Part shown: in pieces, positions 30,297 through 40,881 of the stretch
How positions within the stretch are numbered: the first letter of the stretch is position 1
How the letters are laid out: every line of letters starts with the position of its first letter
NCBI RefSeq assembly: GCF_001761485.1
Contig: NC_090775.1
Coordinates: 3,603,001 to 3,667,000, forward strand
Direction: 5' to 3'
DNA length: 64,000 nucleotides
Origin: Yarrowia lipolytica
Lineage: Eukaryota > Ascomycota > Dipodascomycetes > Dipodascales
Notes under the pieces: model-generated
Told to the model about the DNA's origin: nothing
The model's input: the letters and a program-made list of their open reading frames with translations, nothing else
Databases searched by the model: none
Made by a program: the position numbers and the translations under genes

Positions 30297-31064
30297 ATGA
30301 AGGTCCAGTCTGTTTTTGTCTTTTCTCTTGCTGCTATCGCCGCTGCGTTCGAGGCAGGCATCACTGATGCTGACAACATGCCCGTTCCCACCCCCGTTGA
30401 GAACTTTGGTGAAGAGATCGTTGATCTCCCTCTCGTTACTGGAGAGAGTGTCATTGACGAGGCTACCAACGAATATGAGTACAGCGAGGGCGACTATGAG
30501 GGTAACACTAACGAGGAGCTTACTGATTACTTCATGCAGGACTATCAGGGAGATGCCGAGAACCCCGAGGATATCCACAAGCTGATTGACCACATCAAGG
30601 AGAAGAAGTGCCCCAAGAAGAAGTGCCTCAACAAGATTGTTAAGACTAAGACCTGCTACGTCACTCTGCACAAGCTACACTACAAGACAGTCAAGAAGCC
30701 TTGTGCCGTCCCGACCAAGCACCTCAAGAAGCCCGTGAAGAAGCAACCCTCCAAGAAGCAGCGATGCCCCAACTGTGGATCCACCAACTGTGATGGCGGC
30801 AACCAATGTCCCAACAAGGGCAACAAGGGCAACAATAAGAAGCAGCAGAGCAAGAAGCAGCAATGCCCCAACTGTGGTTCAGTCAACTGTGATGGCGGCA
30901 ACCAGTGTCCCAATAAGGGCAATAAGGGCAACAAGGGCAACAAGAATAATAACAAGGCCCAGCGGTGTCCCAACTGTGGAGACACTAGCTGCGGTGGCTG
31001 CTCTGGAAAGAACCACAACAAGTGCCCCAACTGCGGTTCTCGAAATTGCGGTGGAAACTGTTAG
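30297..31064 (+). CDS. Secreted Cys/Lys-rich repeat protein with four CPNCG zinc-ribbon-like knuckles
   Basis: This 255-residue protein is of no family I recognise. It has a clear signal peptide (MKVQSVFVFSLAAIAAAFEAG). An acidic Glu/Asp/Tyr region (25-95) and a Lys-rich segment with four cysteines (KCPKKKC 104-110, plus C120 and C136) follow. The C-terminal half is a repeat region with four CPNCG units starting at about 157, 190, 224 and 243, each continuing as CPNCGxxxC. The first two are nearly identical and spaced by GNKGN/KKQQ linkers. Paired CxxC knuckles suggest metal binding or a disulfide-knotted wall protein. A strong TATA box and CGA/AAG-rich, well-adapted codons argue for high expression, probably regulated. 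No GPI signal is seen at the C-terminus, which ends in Cys. Confidence 0.85.
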   Translation: MKVQSVFVFSLAAIAAAFEAGITDADNMPVPTPVENFGEEIVDLPLVTGESVIDEATNEYEYSEGDYEGNTNEELTDYFMQDYQGDAENPEDIHKLIDHIKEKKCPKKKCLNKIVKTKTCYVTLHKLHYKTVKKPCAVPTKHLKKPVKKQPSKKQRCPNCGSTNCDGGNQCPNKGNKGNNKKQQSKKQQCPNCGSVNCDGGNQCPNKGNKGNKGNKNNNKAQRCPNCGDTSCGGCSGKNHNKCPNCGSRNCGGNC

Positions 31065-31400
31065 ATTATTTTGTAAGCGTTTATTTTAGTGTTAAAAGAT
31101 TAATTGGTGTAAGTTTCGAGTAGGTCCCATACTGTGCGTAGTAACTACTGTACCCTCTTGTTGATGCCCGTTTGGTTGCAACTATTTGTAAAAATTGTAG
31201 CTACAGTATTTGTCCAGTATGTACTTAGCATGTAGACCTCGTATTTCTGTTGCATGACACTCCAGAGAGTTGGAAAAAGGAGATCAAACTCAAAATAATC
31301 CAACTACAAGTAGTATTGGGTTTAAAATTAAGAGACGCGCTGTGAACTAAATATTCAATTGCGTGTCTCAACTTACACCATAGCACACAACACTCGCCTC
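31065..31400. other. Intergenic
   Basis: 336 bp with no gene. The downstream frame is open to 31359 but its first ATG is at 31401. Confidence 0.6.
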
Positions 31401-33539
31401 ATGGACATCTTTCTACAGACCCTGTTGGGTTCTGTCATGCTCAACCAGCATGTAGACGAAGAAAGCTCATACTACGAGTTTTTCAGTGGGTGGATCTCTC
31501 GAAACCAACACAAGTGGGGGGTCATGACCACCAGAGCGTATCAGAACGCAGTGGGAAGATCGGAGGAATATCTGCTGACAACCCATAGACGTACCGAGAA
31601 GAAATTACAGCTCGAAATTTCGGAACGGTCCTTACCATGGCTGGTTTTAGCATCTCATGTGCTCTTGGGGTTCACGACAGACGCAGCCCAGATCTCAGAA
31701 CTGATGGTCTTCTGTGGGTTCAGGAGAGTACACGAGAAGGTTATTAAATCAATTGTCGAATGGTCGACGTATCCTTCACGCCTGAACATGGGCGACACAT
31801 CCCAGGAGTACACAATTACGGCATTTGAGAATCTACAGAAAGCATTCTCAGAGGGTGACGGTAGTGAAAGCATAGGATGGAGGCGACTGGGATACCAGAA
31901 GCTCATGTGGAAGACGATATATCAACATCATCTATCGACGCCTGATCTCAACCCCATGTTTAACACCGCTGGCATTATTTTCTATGGTCTGATTTCGCTG
32001 GATGATGACCGGTATGCAGTGCTATTCATCGATGCAGTGACTGAAGCATTGCAGTTCTCACGACAATTCAGCGCCAACAACGAAATTGAACTAGCTCAGC
32101 ATATTGCTGATACCATCGCTGCATACATGAAGGAGTACGGCCATCCCTGGTACTTTATTTTGCTCAACCCTTTGCGAGGCTGGCTACACTCAACCATGTC
32201 GAAGGCACTTGGCATGCTAACTGAGCCCTCAGCTTGTCAATTCATTGCTCCTCGACAGCTCACCGCCAATTTGAAACTGGTCCCCACAAAAGTAGAAGCT
32301 CTTCTGTCCTCCATCCAGCAGATGCTGCAAGATGAAAGCATCATGAAGGAATACCCGCCGTTCAGTCTGGTCGAATACGACGGCCCATGGCCTTTGGTGT
32401 TTGTTGAGAATCTGCATTGGAGCCAGCATCAACTGAGCAGCACACATCCTAATGTCTTTGAACAGGTTTCCAAGAACAACCCCGAATTGAAGTTCGCCAA
32501 GGAACTGCGGGTCGTAGACTTGCCCAGTTTGGAAACAGGTGAAATTAGCCATGACAGTTTCGAACTACTAAAATGCCAGGCACCTAGTGGTGTCGGACAG
32601 AATGAGGGCATTACTGACAACGCTGGACTGCAGGATGAGCTGTTGGATAGGAACTTTGCATCTCTCATGAAACGTTCAAATGAGTTCAATATTGTACCTG
32701 GGAGGGACTATCAGACTTCACCAGTAGATTACATTTCCAGAAAGATGGTTCTGCACATCTGGCAATGTTTCAAGCTTCGAGAGACCATGGCTACCAACGG
32801 ACAAACGCGAATGTTGGATTTTGACGACCTGGTTCACGTGCTTTCTCGTGGCCATGATGTCTATAAGGTGATTAATCATGAGGAGGCACTGTGGCAGTCC
32901 AAAGGAGTCGAGATTGCCCATGGGTTGGATGATTGCATTCTCATATTTATTGGAGCTGACTCGGCCATTCAACAAGTAACATGGTGGGAAGAAGGACGTC
33001 TGGGCTGGGATGTTTTTTCTCAGGAATCAATGGTGAGTTTCCTGCCCAAGACTGTGGAAGAAGCCGTTGAAGAAGGCGGGAGACGTGATGCCCCTATTCA
33101 GCTGTCTGAGTCAGATGATGAGGACCCTGTCAATGCTAAAGATACGATGAGCACCCCCACTCAGCGACGAAGCCGGAGAGTTAGAGAACAGGAAGTTGGT
33201 TCGGCGGAAACTGAGGAACCCAATGGGTATGATTTCGATTCATCTTCTGAAGACGACCTCGAGAGGACCGTATCTGACCCTGCGCTGCCTGCGCAAGCCC
33301 AGCGACGCACGTCCACCCAAGTCCCTGCTCATCTCAGAGGCCTCTATGACAGCATTGACCCTGCTATGAGAGAAGGCCTTTACAACAAGAAGCATCCCCT
33401 TATTAGAAATCTTGTCAAGCTGATTCCCAAACTATCGGACCGAAATATGACGGAAGACTCAAGGCCATTTTCATACGATATCAGAGAGGCGTTGGGCCTT
33501 GCTGAGGGGGATAATGATGTTGAGACGAACGGAAACTGA
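31401..33539 (+). CDS. 712-residue hypothetical protein, possible SIM-bearing nuclear protein
   Basis: I do not recognise this protein. The first ATG in frame is at 31401 (MDIFLQTLLGSVMLNQ). The first ~560 residues look globular and largely helical, with no catalytic or zinc motif. The C-terminal ~150 residues are acidic and disordered, with IQLSESDDEDP (a SUMO-interaction-like hydrophobic patch followed by Ser/Asp), an RRSRRVR basic patch resembling a nuclear localisation signal, and a second acidic Ser cluster (DFDSSSEDD). The final ~60 residues (HLRGLYDSIDPAMREGLYNKKHPL...) again look folded. Composition suggests a nuclear, possibly chromatin-associated protein; this is inference only. Less biased codons suggest low expression. 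It converges with the chitin synthase gene, 112 bp between stops. Confidence 0.8.
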   Translation: MDIFLQTLLGSVMLNQHVDEESSYYEFFSGWISRNQHKWGVMTTRAYQNAVGRSEEYLLTTHRRTEKKLQLEISERSLPWLVLASHVLLGFTTDAAQISELMVFCGFRRVHEKVIKSIVEWSTYPSRLNMGDTSQEYTITAFENLQKAFSEGDGSESIGWRRLGYQKLMWKTIYQHHLSTPDLNPMFNTAGIIFYGLISLDDDRYAVLFIDAVTEALQFSRQFSANNEIELAQHIADTIAAYMKEYGHPWYFILLNPLRGWLHSTMSKALGMLTEPSACQFIAPRQLTANLKLVPTKVEALLSSIQQMLQDESIMKEYPPFSLVEYDGPWPLVFVENLHWSQHQLSSTHPNVFEQVSKNNPELKFAKELRVVDLPSLETGEISHDSFELLKCQAPSGVGQNEGITDNAGLQDELLDRNFASLMKRSNEFNIVPGRDYQTSPVDYISRKMVLHIWQCFKLRETMATNGQTRMLDFDDLVHVLSRGHDVYKVINHEEALWQSKGVEIAHGLDDCILIFIGADSAIQQVTWWEEGRLGWDVFSQESMVSFLPKTVEEAVEEGGRRDAPIQLSESDDEDPVNAKDTMSTPTQRRSRRVREQEVGSAETEEPNGYDFDSSSEDDLERTVSDPALPAQAQRRTSTQVPAHLRGLYDSIDPAMREGLYNKKHPLIRNLVKLIPKLSDRNMTEDSRPFSYDIREALGLAEGDNDVETNGN

Positions 33540-33651
33540 GATGGCATACGGTGGCTTAAAATGCAACCATTATTTATTCATATGGGTAGGAAATACACAG
33601 GTCTACTCAAATCGTTAACAATACAATAAATCAATAACATACAAAAGCGTT

Positions 33652-36600
33652 TTATAGTTCGCCAGAGAGGATGGCCTCAACCACAAAGTTGATGTAGTCT
33701 CTCTTGGGGGTAAGCGAACAGCCAAATCTCTCCTCCAGCGACCGTCGGATACTCTTCTTGGTGACGGACATGAGATCAGCTGTTCGTAGGATATCTCGAA
33801 CACCTTCAGTGATTTCTTCATTGGAAGGCAGGTTGTGGGACATGACGGGGGCAGGATCCGGAGTGGACAACAGACCCACCTTGGACTCGTTCTGATGCAT
33901 TGACACTTCGTCCATGAAAGGAGAGTCATGGTAAGCATCGTAGGACGACATCTGGTCAAAGTTAGACCGTCGGTCGTACTGCTCATGGTCGTGCAGATCA
34001 TCCTCCTCCCAGTTTTCGGCCTGGTAGTCCTCCCATCGCTGCATGGGAATCTCAGCAGGGTCAAACTTTCCCTCGGAGCTAAGAATCATCTTCTTACCCT
34101 TCTCTCCGAGAACAACACGAGTGTTACCCCAAGAGAAATCATCCATGTGCCAGAAAGAGTACAGTGGGATGGCAAGGGAGAAGATAGGAATGGCGAGGAT
34201 GTAAATGAACATCCATCCAATCATTTCCCATCGTCGTCGCATCAAGAAAATGATCGCCTGCAGACCGTAGATGGCTCCAAGGAGAGCAATGGATGCAATG
34301 GGAATGTTGTTGGGGTCACTGGCCAGTCGGTAGATGAGGTAGACAATGTAGCCAACCAGCACGGGCTGCACAATGGTCGACATGAGATCCAGAAGAACCA
34401 CAAATCGCATGGAGAAACAGCAGAAACCACACAGCTGCTGCATGGGCACCAGCTCCATCAGATTGTGGACAGTGGAGTTGATCCATCGTCGTCGCTGAGA
34501 CAGGAAGACGGACCAGGTATCTGGAGCAAAGGTCCAGGCCTCGGCCTCTCGAATGAACTTAGTCTTGTACATGGGGAAGTGCTTGAGCAGCAGAGTGGTC
34601 AAGTATCGATCCTCTCCGAGATGCAGCAGGTTCTTAAGATGCAGAGTGTCGACTCGGTTGATCATATAGTTGTGAACAATGGCGTTGGACACAAACAGAG
34701 GCTTTCCTGTGTCAAGTTCAACAATCTTGTACATGGAGAAACAACCAGGCAGACATGTGACACTTCCAAACAGGGACTCAAATGCCTTCGCCATATTATG
34801 CGAAATGTAGTACTCGTAGACCTGCACCATGGTGACAATGGTAGACTTCGCGTTCGACAGCGAAGTCTCACCACATAGAGCAATGATACGAGTGTCGTGA
34901 AGAAAGGCGGAGATCATTCGAGTAGCAGCATCGGGAGCAACCTGGGTATCGGCATCGACCTGGAACAGGTACTCGTAATAAGCAGGGTTGACACCAATGA
35001 CATTCTGGATCTGGTGGTACAGCTCAAGCTCTAGAGGGTTCATGGGAAGACCGTAGTGAACTCGGTTGAGGAACCGCATGACAACCATCTGGGAGTCTCG
35101 CTTACCTCGATTACCGGGTCGGTTCACCTCGGTAGGTCGACCAACCTTGACGACAACAACAAAGGGCACGATATGGCCTCCGACTTCGTAAAGACCACTG
35201 AACACCTTACCCATGTTGTGCTGCTTGTTGCCCTCACCGAGCGACTCAAACGATAGGGCCTGAGCATCGACCTCCGGAGGAACACCGAGAATATCAAGCA
35301 CAATTCGAGGAGTGGGTCGATCGTTACCAGCACCGACAATCATACCATCACAAACAACAAACAGTAGCTTTCGCTTATCGTCGTACTTGGAACGGGCAAG
35401 CGAGTCAATGGCTCGTCGCAAAGACTCCTCGTCCTCAGTGTAGGCGGGGATCTGGCAAATGTAGAACTTGTCCAGATCCTCGGGCTTCTTGGGCTTGGAG
35501 AATTGGAGTGCGGCAATAAACTTGAAGGCAATGACGGCAACAAGGAAAATGGAAATTGCCAGCAGGAAGTAACGGGCGAACTCACACTGCACAGAGTGTC
35601 GAGTGTCGAGCTTGCCAACAAAGAACAGGTTGTCAAGACAGTCCTTCATATCGAGTTTTCCATTTCCATCAAGCTGCATGTTGTCCCACTTCTTGGTTAT
35701 ATCCTGGCCAGAGTAGGTCTGGAACAGATTGACAACCTCACTAGCAAGGAACTGAGTGTCGACGTCCTTGTTGACAGACTCGCCGGATTTGGCTCGAACT
35801 CGCATATCTCCAGTTACATACTGGGTAAGGTCGTATACGTTGTTGTGCAAGTAGGCAATGGTTCGCTGCTTACCGGCTTGCTCCTTGATATGCTTGGAAG
35901 TGATACCGTTGTAGCCCTTGAAGAAGTTGATTCGCAGGTTTTTCATCTGTTCCATGTACCAGTCGGGTCGAGAGTCGTTTTGGAACGATCGGAAGTCGTG
36001 GTACTGGGCGTTCTCATCGGTATAGTTGTTGGTGGAGCCCATGACGAGCATGTCATCAATGGGGCCATTTATACCATTGCACACGGCAGAGATCTGAACG
36101 GGGAAAATGTCAGAGGCATCCTTACCGGCGTACTTGAGAACAGCAGAGGAAGAAACAATGGGAGGATAATGACCAGGAGCAAACTTTGTAAGGTCAAACA
36201 CATTGCCTCGAATGGAGGTAAAGGCCTGTTTGGGATCATTGTCAAAGGAATGAGACTGCAGCTCTGCAGTGGAGAAGACATGCTGAGTGGGACAGATGAG
36301 AATGGGGAAACCGACGAGGAAAAGAACAACACCGCCGCAAGCCAGCCAGATGAGCAAGTTGATGGCAAACTTTTCTCTCCATGCAATTCGAACGTCTTTT
36401 CGCTTCATTCGACCAATATACTTGATGGCTGCATCAGGAACCCACCAGGTAAGTGTCCAAACAATGAACATCCAGAACTTTCGCTTTCCAGTCACTGCTA
36501 CATTCTCCACAACGTCATCCTCGGCCTCGCCAACCTCCTTGGCTTGCAACTCGCCGTTAGCATTGTATCTAAACATGTCGCCAGTCTGTCCAACCACAGG

Positions 36601-38932
36601 GTTTCCGTCCTGATCGTAGTAGAAAGCATCCTCAGGGGTCAGACCCATATCTCTGTTCAGAACATCCTCCATGGCGTGCTCAGTAGCATGGGATGGATCA
36701 ACCATATTCTTCCATGCTCTCTCAGACAAAAAGACTCCTGTGAGACCGATACGAGCATCTCGCTCCTTCCAGCCGTGGTGACCCACGATCTGGGCACTGA
36801 CAACTCGGTCTTCTCCTCCCTCAAACGTATCATCATCGTAGATCTGCTCCTCATTCTTAGCCAGAGCAATGAACCGGGCAAAGGGAATGAACATACCCAC
36901 ATCGGTGGTCTTGACTCGCTGCGTGAACTCGGTGATACCAAAACATTTGATCTGCTGTCGAACACATCGAGCATCAAATTGACCGGCAATTCTTCGATCG
37001 TTGGGTTTCAGACAAATGACGAAGTAAGGATTGGCCTCTTCAAACGCGTCCGTGAGAGCCTCGACGGAAGACACAAACTGGCCACAGGCGTCGTTTCGGG
37101 CCTTTTGCTTTCTTCGGCCTCCATTGGCGTCTTTTCGTCGAGTCGACTTTCGTACCAAACTGGGCTGTCGAGCAGGCTGACTGTTGAGAGAAGCCTGAAC
37201 ATACTCGCCACCAAAGTCCTTGGAGGCATCGGCATGCACAGCACCAGTGTGGAACAGCTGTCGCAGGAAAGGAGAGGTGGAATCACTAGTGAACACAGCC
37301 ACTGTGTCTCCAGAGATCGACTCGGCATTGTCAGCAAGAAGATGGTCAGTTCCATACTCAACCTCACCGGCAAAATGACGAACCAGGAAAGATCGAGGCG
37401 AAGAGGGAGACTCCACAACAGTGGACTTAGAAAACCGTTTACTCAGCGAGTCCAGAAGCTGACTGTCTGACTTATCTCGTCGGGAATAGTCGTCAACAAC
37501 AGAAAGAATTCCCAAACTAGGTTTGAATAGAGCCCGCACAATGTCGGAGTTGTCAAAGTACTCGGCCGTAGGCACCACGATGTCCTCAGACTCCAGCAGA
37601 TCAGTCATGTTCTCAAAGTAGATGGACTGGACAAACTGGTAGAACTTTTCATTGGCGGCATTGTGAAGAAGACGGTCGAGAGTGGGGACGGCAGGAGACA
37701 CGTTGAAACCGGGGAAGTCCACAAGAGTGATACTGGTCTCGACCAGGGTGTTCTCCTTGACATCCCCGGTGCTGTCATCCTCAGAGGTCTGTGAGAGTAG
37801 CACGTTTATCTGCTCAAGTACCCAAGAGAAGAGCATGGCATACAGGCACCGGGCAAGAGTGTCTGCAGACTCTCGGGCTCCCTTCTGGTCAAGAACCAGC
37901 GTGACTCGGTCGTTTCGCATCATCACGGTCTTGTACACCATAGCGTTTTCCAGCACGGTGGTTCGCACTCCCAGGAAGTTGGCCACCAGGTTGAGTTCCT
38001 CGGGGTTGGCAATTTCAACAGCAGGACCGCTAGTGCCGTCGTTTCCAGTGGACTTGAACTGGATCTGACCTAGGTGCAGGACAGCTGCCAGAATCTGAGA
38101 CATGTTGGCCATATCACTTCTGGAGAAGCCCAGGGAGGCCATGGAACCCTTCAGATGGGTGAATCGCTCCGCATCATTGATGCCAGACTTGACTTGGCTC
38201 TGGTGGCCGAGATATCGGAAAGATCGGGATTCAGAGGGGTCAGGAAGCTCCAGATACTCTCGTTCGGTTGCACTGATACCAGCGAGGAGGTAGTAGAAGA
38301 CATGGAAGTTTCTTTCGGCGGTAGGCACCTTTGTAATTCGAGACCTTTCAAGTCGGTAGTCCAGGAAGGAGGCTCCGATCAGAGTGGAGTCTGCGGCGTA
38401 CTGGAGTTCGGCCACCACTCCGGCTCGAGAGGCCTGGGTTGAGGTGAGTGTCTTGGAGCAGGTGAATGCTGAGGTGATGAATTCTGCATTTTTGATCTTC
38501 GTTGAAAGGGGGTTGTTGGACAGTGCTGTGTTAGTGAAACCTTTGCAACTGATGTGTTTTTCTGGCACTATGCATGACTCTCTCCGACTCCTTGAGTCAT
38601 ATTTCTCCCTCTCTCTCTTACTCACTCAATAAACTGAAAAGAATGCTGTTCTTGAACTCGGTCTTGCCGCTACCACTCTCTCCTAGGAATAGAACCAGCT
38701 GAGACTCACCCCGCTTGACCATTCGGTTGAAGATCTGAATGGAAAAGGCGTTGAGAGGTTCCTTGCGCTGCTCGTCCATGGGGGTGTATGTGTTGATCAT
38801 GACCAGGGTTCGAGACGAAATGGTAGCAAAGGGCATGCCCTGGTGGTATCTGGCGGCCAGATGGGAGGCCAGACCCACATCCGACATGGCCGACGGGGGC
38901 AACTGCGACAGGTCCGTCACGTTTGCGGTCAT
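33652..38932 (-). CDS. Class V-type chitin synthase with myosin motor-like domain (two exons)
   Basis: Exon 1 is 38932-38626 and exon 2 is 38525-33652, giving about 1726 residues. The enzyme makes cell-wall chitin from UDP-GlcNAc at the plasma membrane. The order is a myosin-like motor domain (about 1-700) with an intact P-loop GESGSGKT (84-91), then membrane segments and a cytochrome b5-like region with YAGKDASDIFP. The chitin synthase core carries DADTQ, a region around PGCFSMY, and QRRRW at 1446-1450. SWGNTR follows, and a DEK_C domain (about 1671-1726) ends the protein. The retained P-loop fits class V rather than class VII. The splice join gives ...NSILFSLL-T-LSNNPLSTK..., restoring the frame. 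A large antisense frame within it is a codon-bias shadow. Confidence 0.95.
38526..38625 (-). other. Spliceosomal intron in the chitin synthase gene
   Basis: A 100-bp phase-1 intron. The 5' splice site is GTGAGT. The 3' end reads CACTAACACAG, with the CTAAC branch point only a few bases before the AG, the pattern typical of Yarrowia. The intron lies directly after the P-loop coding segment. Read without splicing, exon 1 ends 4 codons into the intron. Confidence 0.93.
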
Positions 38933-40710
38933 CTCTTTGGTAGTAGAGGCACAATAAGCAGCGTAGCTGTCGGGTGTGTGTGTGTGTGTGTAGATGTGTA
39001 GTGGTAGTGTGAGATGAACCTGTGCAGCTGTATGCTGTAATTAGAATTACTGTGTGTCCTTCTCCAGGCTTAGTCCCGAAATAGCTACCAAATAATAGTC
39101 TGTAGCGAAGTGTAATTTGAGTGTGTGCTATTAATAGGTGTTTTTGTGAGACCATTTTGGAGGGCAATCGAAAATATTGTTACAAAAAAGAGGTCACATG
39201 ACACTAGTGTTCGCCCTTTGACCAGAAAATATTTTTCCCCTCGTTGAAATCTGCCCAACTCGTCATATTGATGCCTCCTGTTGTATACGCTCACCCCTTT
39301 TGCACTCTACAGCTTCTGCCCAAAACACGAGACCGAAACCTTATTTCTGTTTGATCGCGTTACCGCGGCAACGAGTAGTCTGTCCAGGACGCTTTGGGAC
39401 ATGGTCAAACACAACACCATAAGATCATCAAAACAGATGTGAGTAGTATTGGGGTTTGAAACGAGAGTAAGAAACTGCTACTTGTAGGACTTTCCAATAC
39501 TCCATCATGTACTCTATATTCCAGAAAGGAGACTCTTCCCTAACCAAACCACTGACAAATAACGAAAAGCGGTTAGGGTAAACAAGCCTCATCCAGGAAC
39601 ATCTCCCATGCAAGATTCATGATTAGTAACGTGTATGTGTAACTGAGGGAATTAAAAGGAGTTGACTGATGCTTGCTTTGAAAGAAGGTGTTTAGAAATG
39701 TTGGGTTACAAGTAAAAGTATTGTACATACAAGTACAGTATTATTTTACAAGCGGATCAGCTGTTTACTGTATGTCTTCCGTTGAGCAATGTACAAGTAC
39801 TACTTGTAGTATGGTGCAACACTGGCTTTAAACCTGTGATGATACATGTACAATTTAGCTGTTCCAAACAATGGCATTATGAACAGACATGACAACGAAC
39901 CAGATCGCGGGTGAAAGAGATAATTCTCTTACTACAAGTGCAAGTACAAGTACGGTACAAGTATAGGTACCTGTACTTGTCTCCGGGGCGGTTCACATAA
40001 TCGACCCAGAAGTTCGCTGAGCCGGTCCAGTAGCCCGCATTTATCGGACAGTTCATCTAACGTTATTTTTACGGAGGGTGCTTGTGCTCTAAAAAAGTGG
40101 AGGCTAGCGAGTAAGAAATTAATCCAAGCTAAGTACAATTACGTAATAGGCCTGGTTTGAGGAATATTGTGTGAGTTAGGAGGGGCTAGTTCTAGAAGGG
40201 CAGGTAGGATAATATCAAATACAATTGGTCATAATTGTGATATATTGGGCGAGTGGGTTATTAAGCTTTGAGACGATTTGGAAATGTCATGTAGAGGGCT
40301 AAGCGTGGATGTCACACCTCAGCTGAACCGTTGAAGTGAGAGGCAGATCCAGTTCGTCTCAGTGGATATCACTCCAATGACACAGCATATGTTAATCACG
40401 TGACAATTAATTGAAAGCAACATCTCACAAAGAAAGAAAGTTCTTAATGGCGTTTTTAGTGAATGCATCATTGTAGCAAGGCCAACTGGTGCTATGCTGT
40501 CCATAAATAATTATCACAGTGTGCACAGCACAATCTTCAGTTACAGTACCATATTGATGACCAACGTTCATTACTTCATTACAGTGGTTCAATTGCTTCT
40601 CATCTGTCTGCCTGTTATCATTTCATACGGTAGCAGCTCTACAGCATACAGGATTACAAGATGGATCAGATAATGATGTGTATTAATAGAGGTATAAATA
40701 TTTTGGTTCG
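38933..40710. other. Intergenic chitin synthase - metallothionein
   Basis: No gene is seen in 1.78 kb. Dense clusters of TACAAGTAC and CAAGTAC words occur at 39705-39800 and 39938-39980. Confidence 0.6.
38974..38991. repeat. (GT)9 microsatellite
   Basis: Nine GT units lie about 40 bp upstream of the chitin synthase ATG, within its presumed 5' leader or core promoter. Confidence 0.9.
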
Positions 40711-40881
40711 TTAGCACTTGCAAGTGTCACAGGCGCACTTAGTGCAAGCACAGGTGGCCTTAGTGGTGGTGGCATTGATAGAGCAGCCGCAAGAGTTGTG
40801 GTTGACCATAGAACGCTTAGAGTGGGTAGGCTTGGGGGCAGACAGAACGCTAGCGCCAAGGGAGACAGGGAAAAAAAGCAT
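40711..40881 (-). CDS. Metallothionein (Yarrowia MTP type)
   Basis: A 56-residue minus-strand gene. The C-terminal half holds eight cysteines in CxC/CxxC array (SCGCS...TCACTKCACDTCKC) and ends in CKC. The N-terminal ~24 residues include LGASVLS and HSKR, matching my memory of the Y. lipolytica metallothioneins MTP I-III, which share an LGAS...SK leader and end in CACTKCGCKTCKC. It should bind Cu(I), Zn or Cd in the cytosol and be metal-induced. The ATG at 40881 is preferred over an internal ATG at codon 25 because the leader is conserved. A TATATAA box lies 56 bp upstream. An unrelated plus-strand open frame overlaps it and is rejected. Confidence 0.93.
   Translation of the reverse strand: MLFFPVSLGASVLSAPKPTHSKRSMVNHNSCGCSINATTTKATCACTKCACDTCKC

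Noticed and set aside
35503-37470. 655-codon antisense frame inside the chitin synthase gene
   Set aside because: Lies wholly within the sense coding exon, shows no domain, and its composition mirrors the sense codons.
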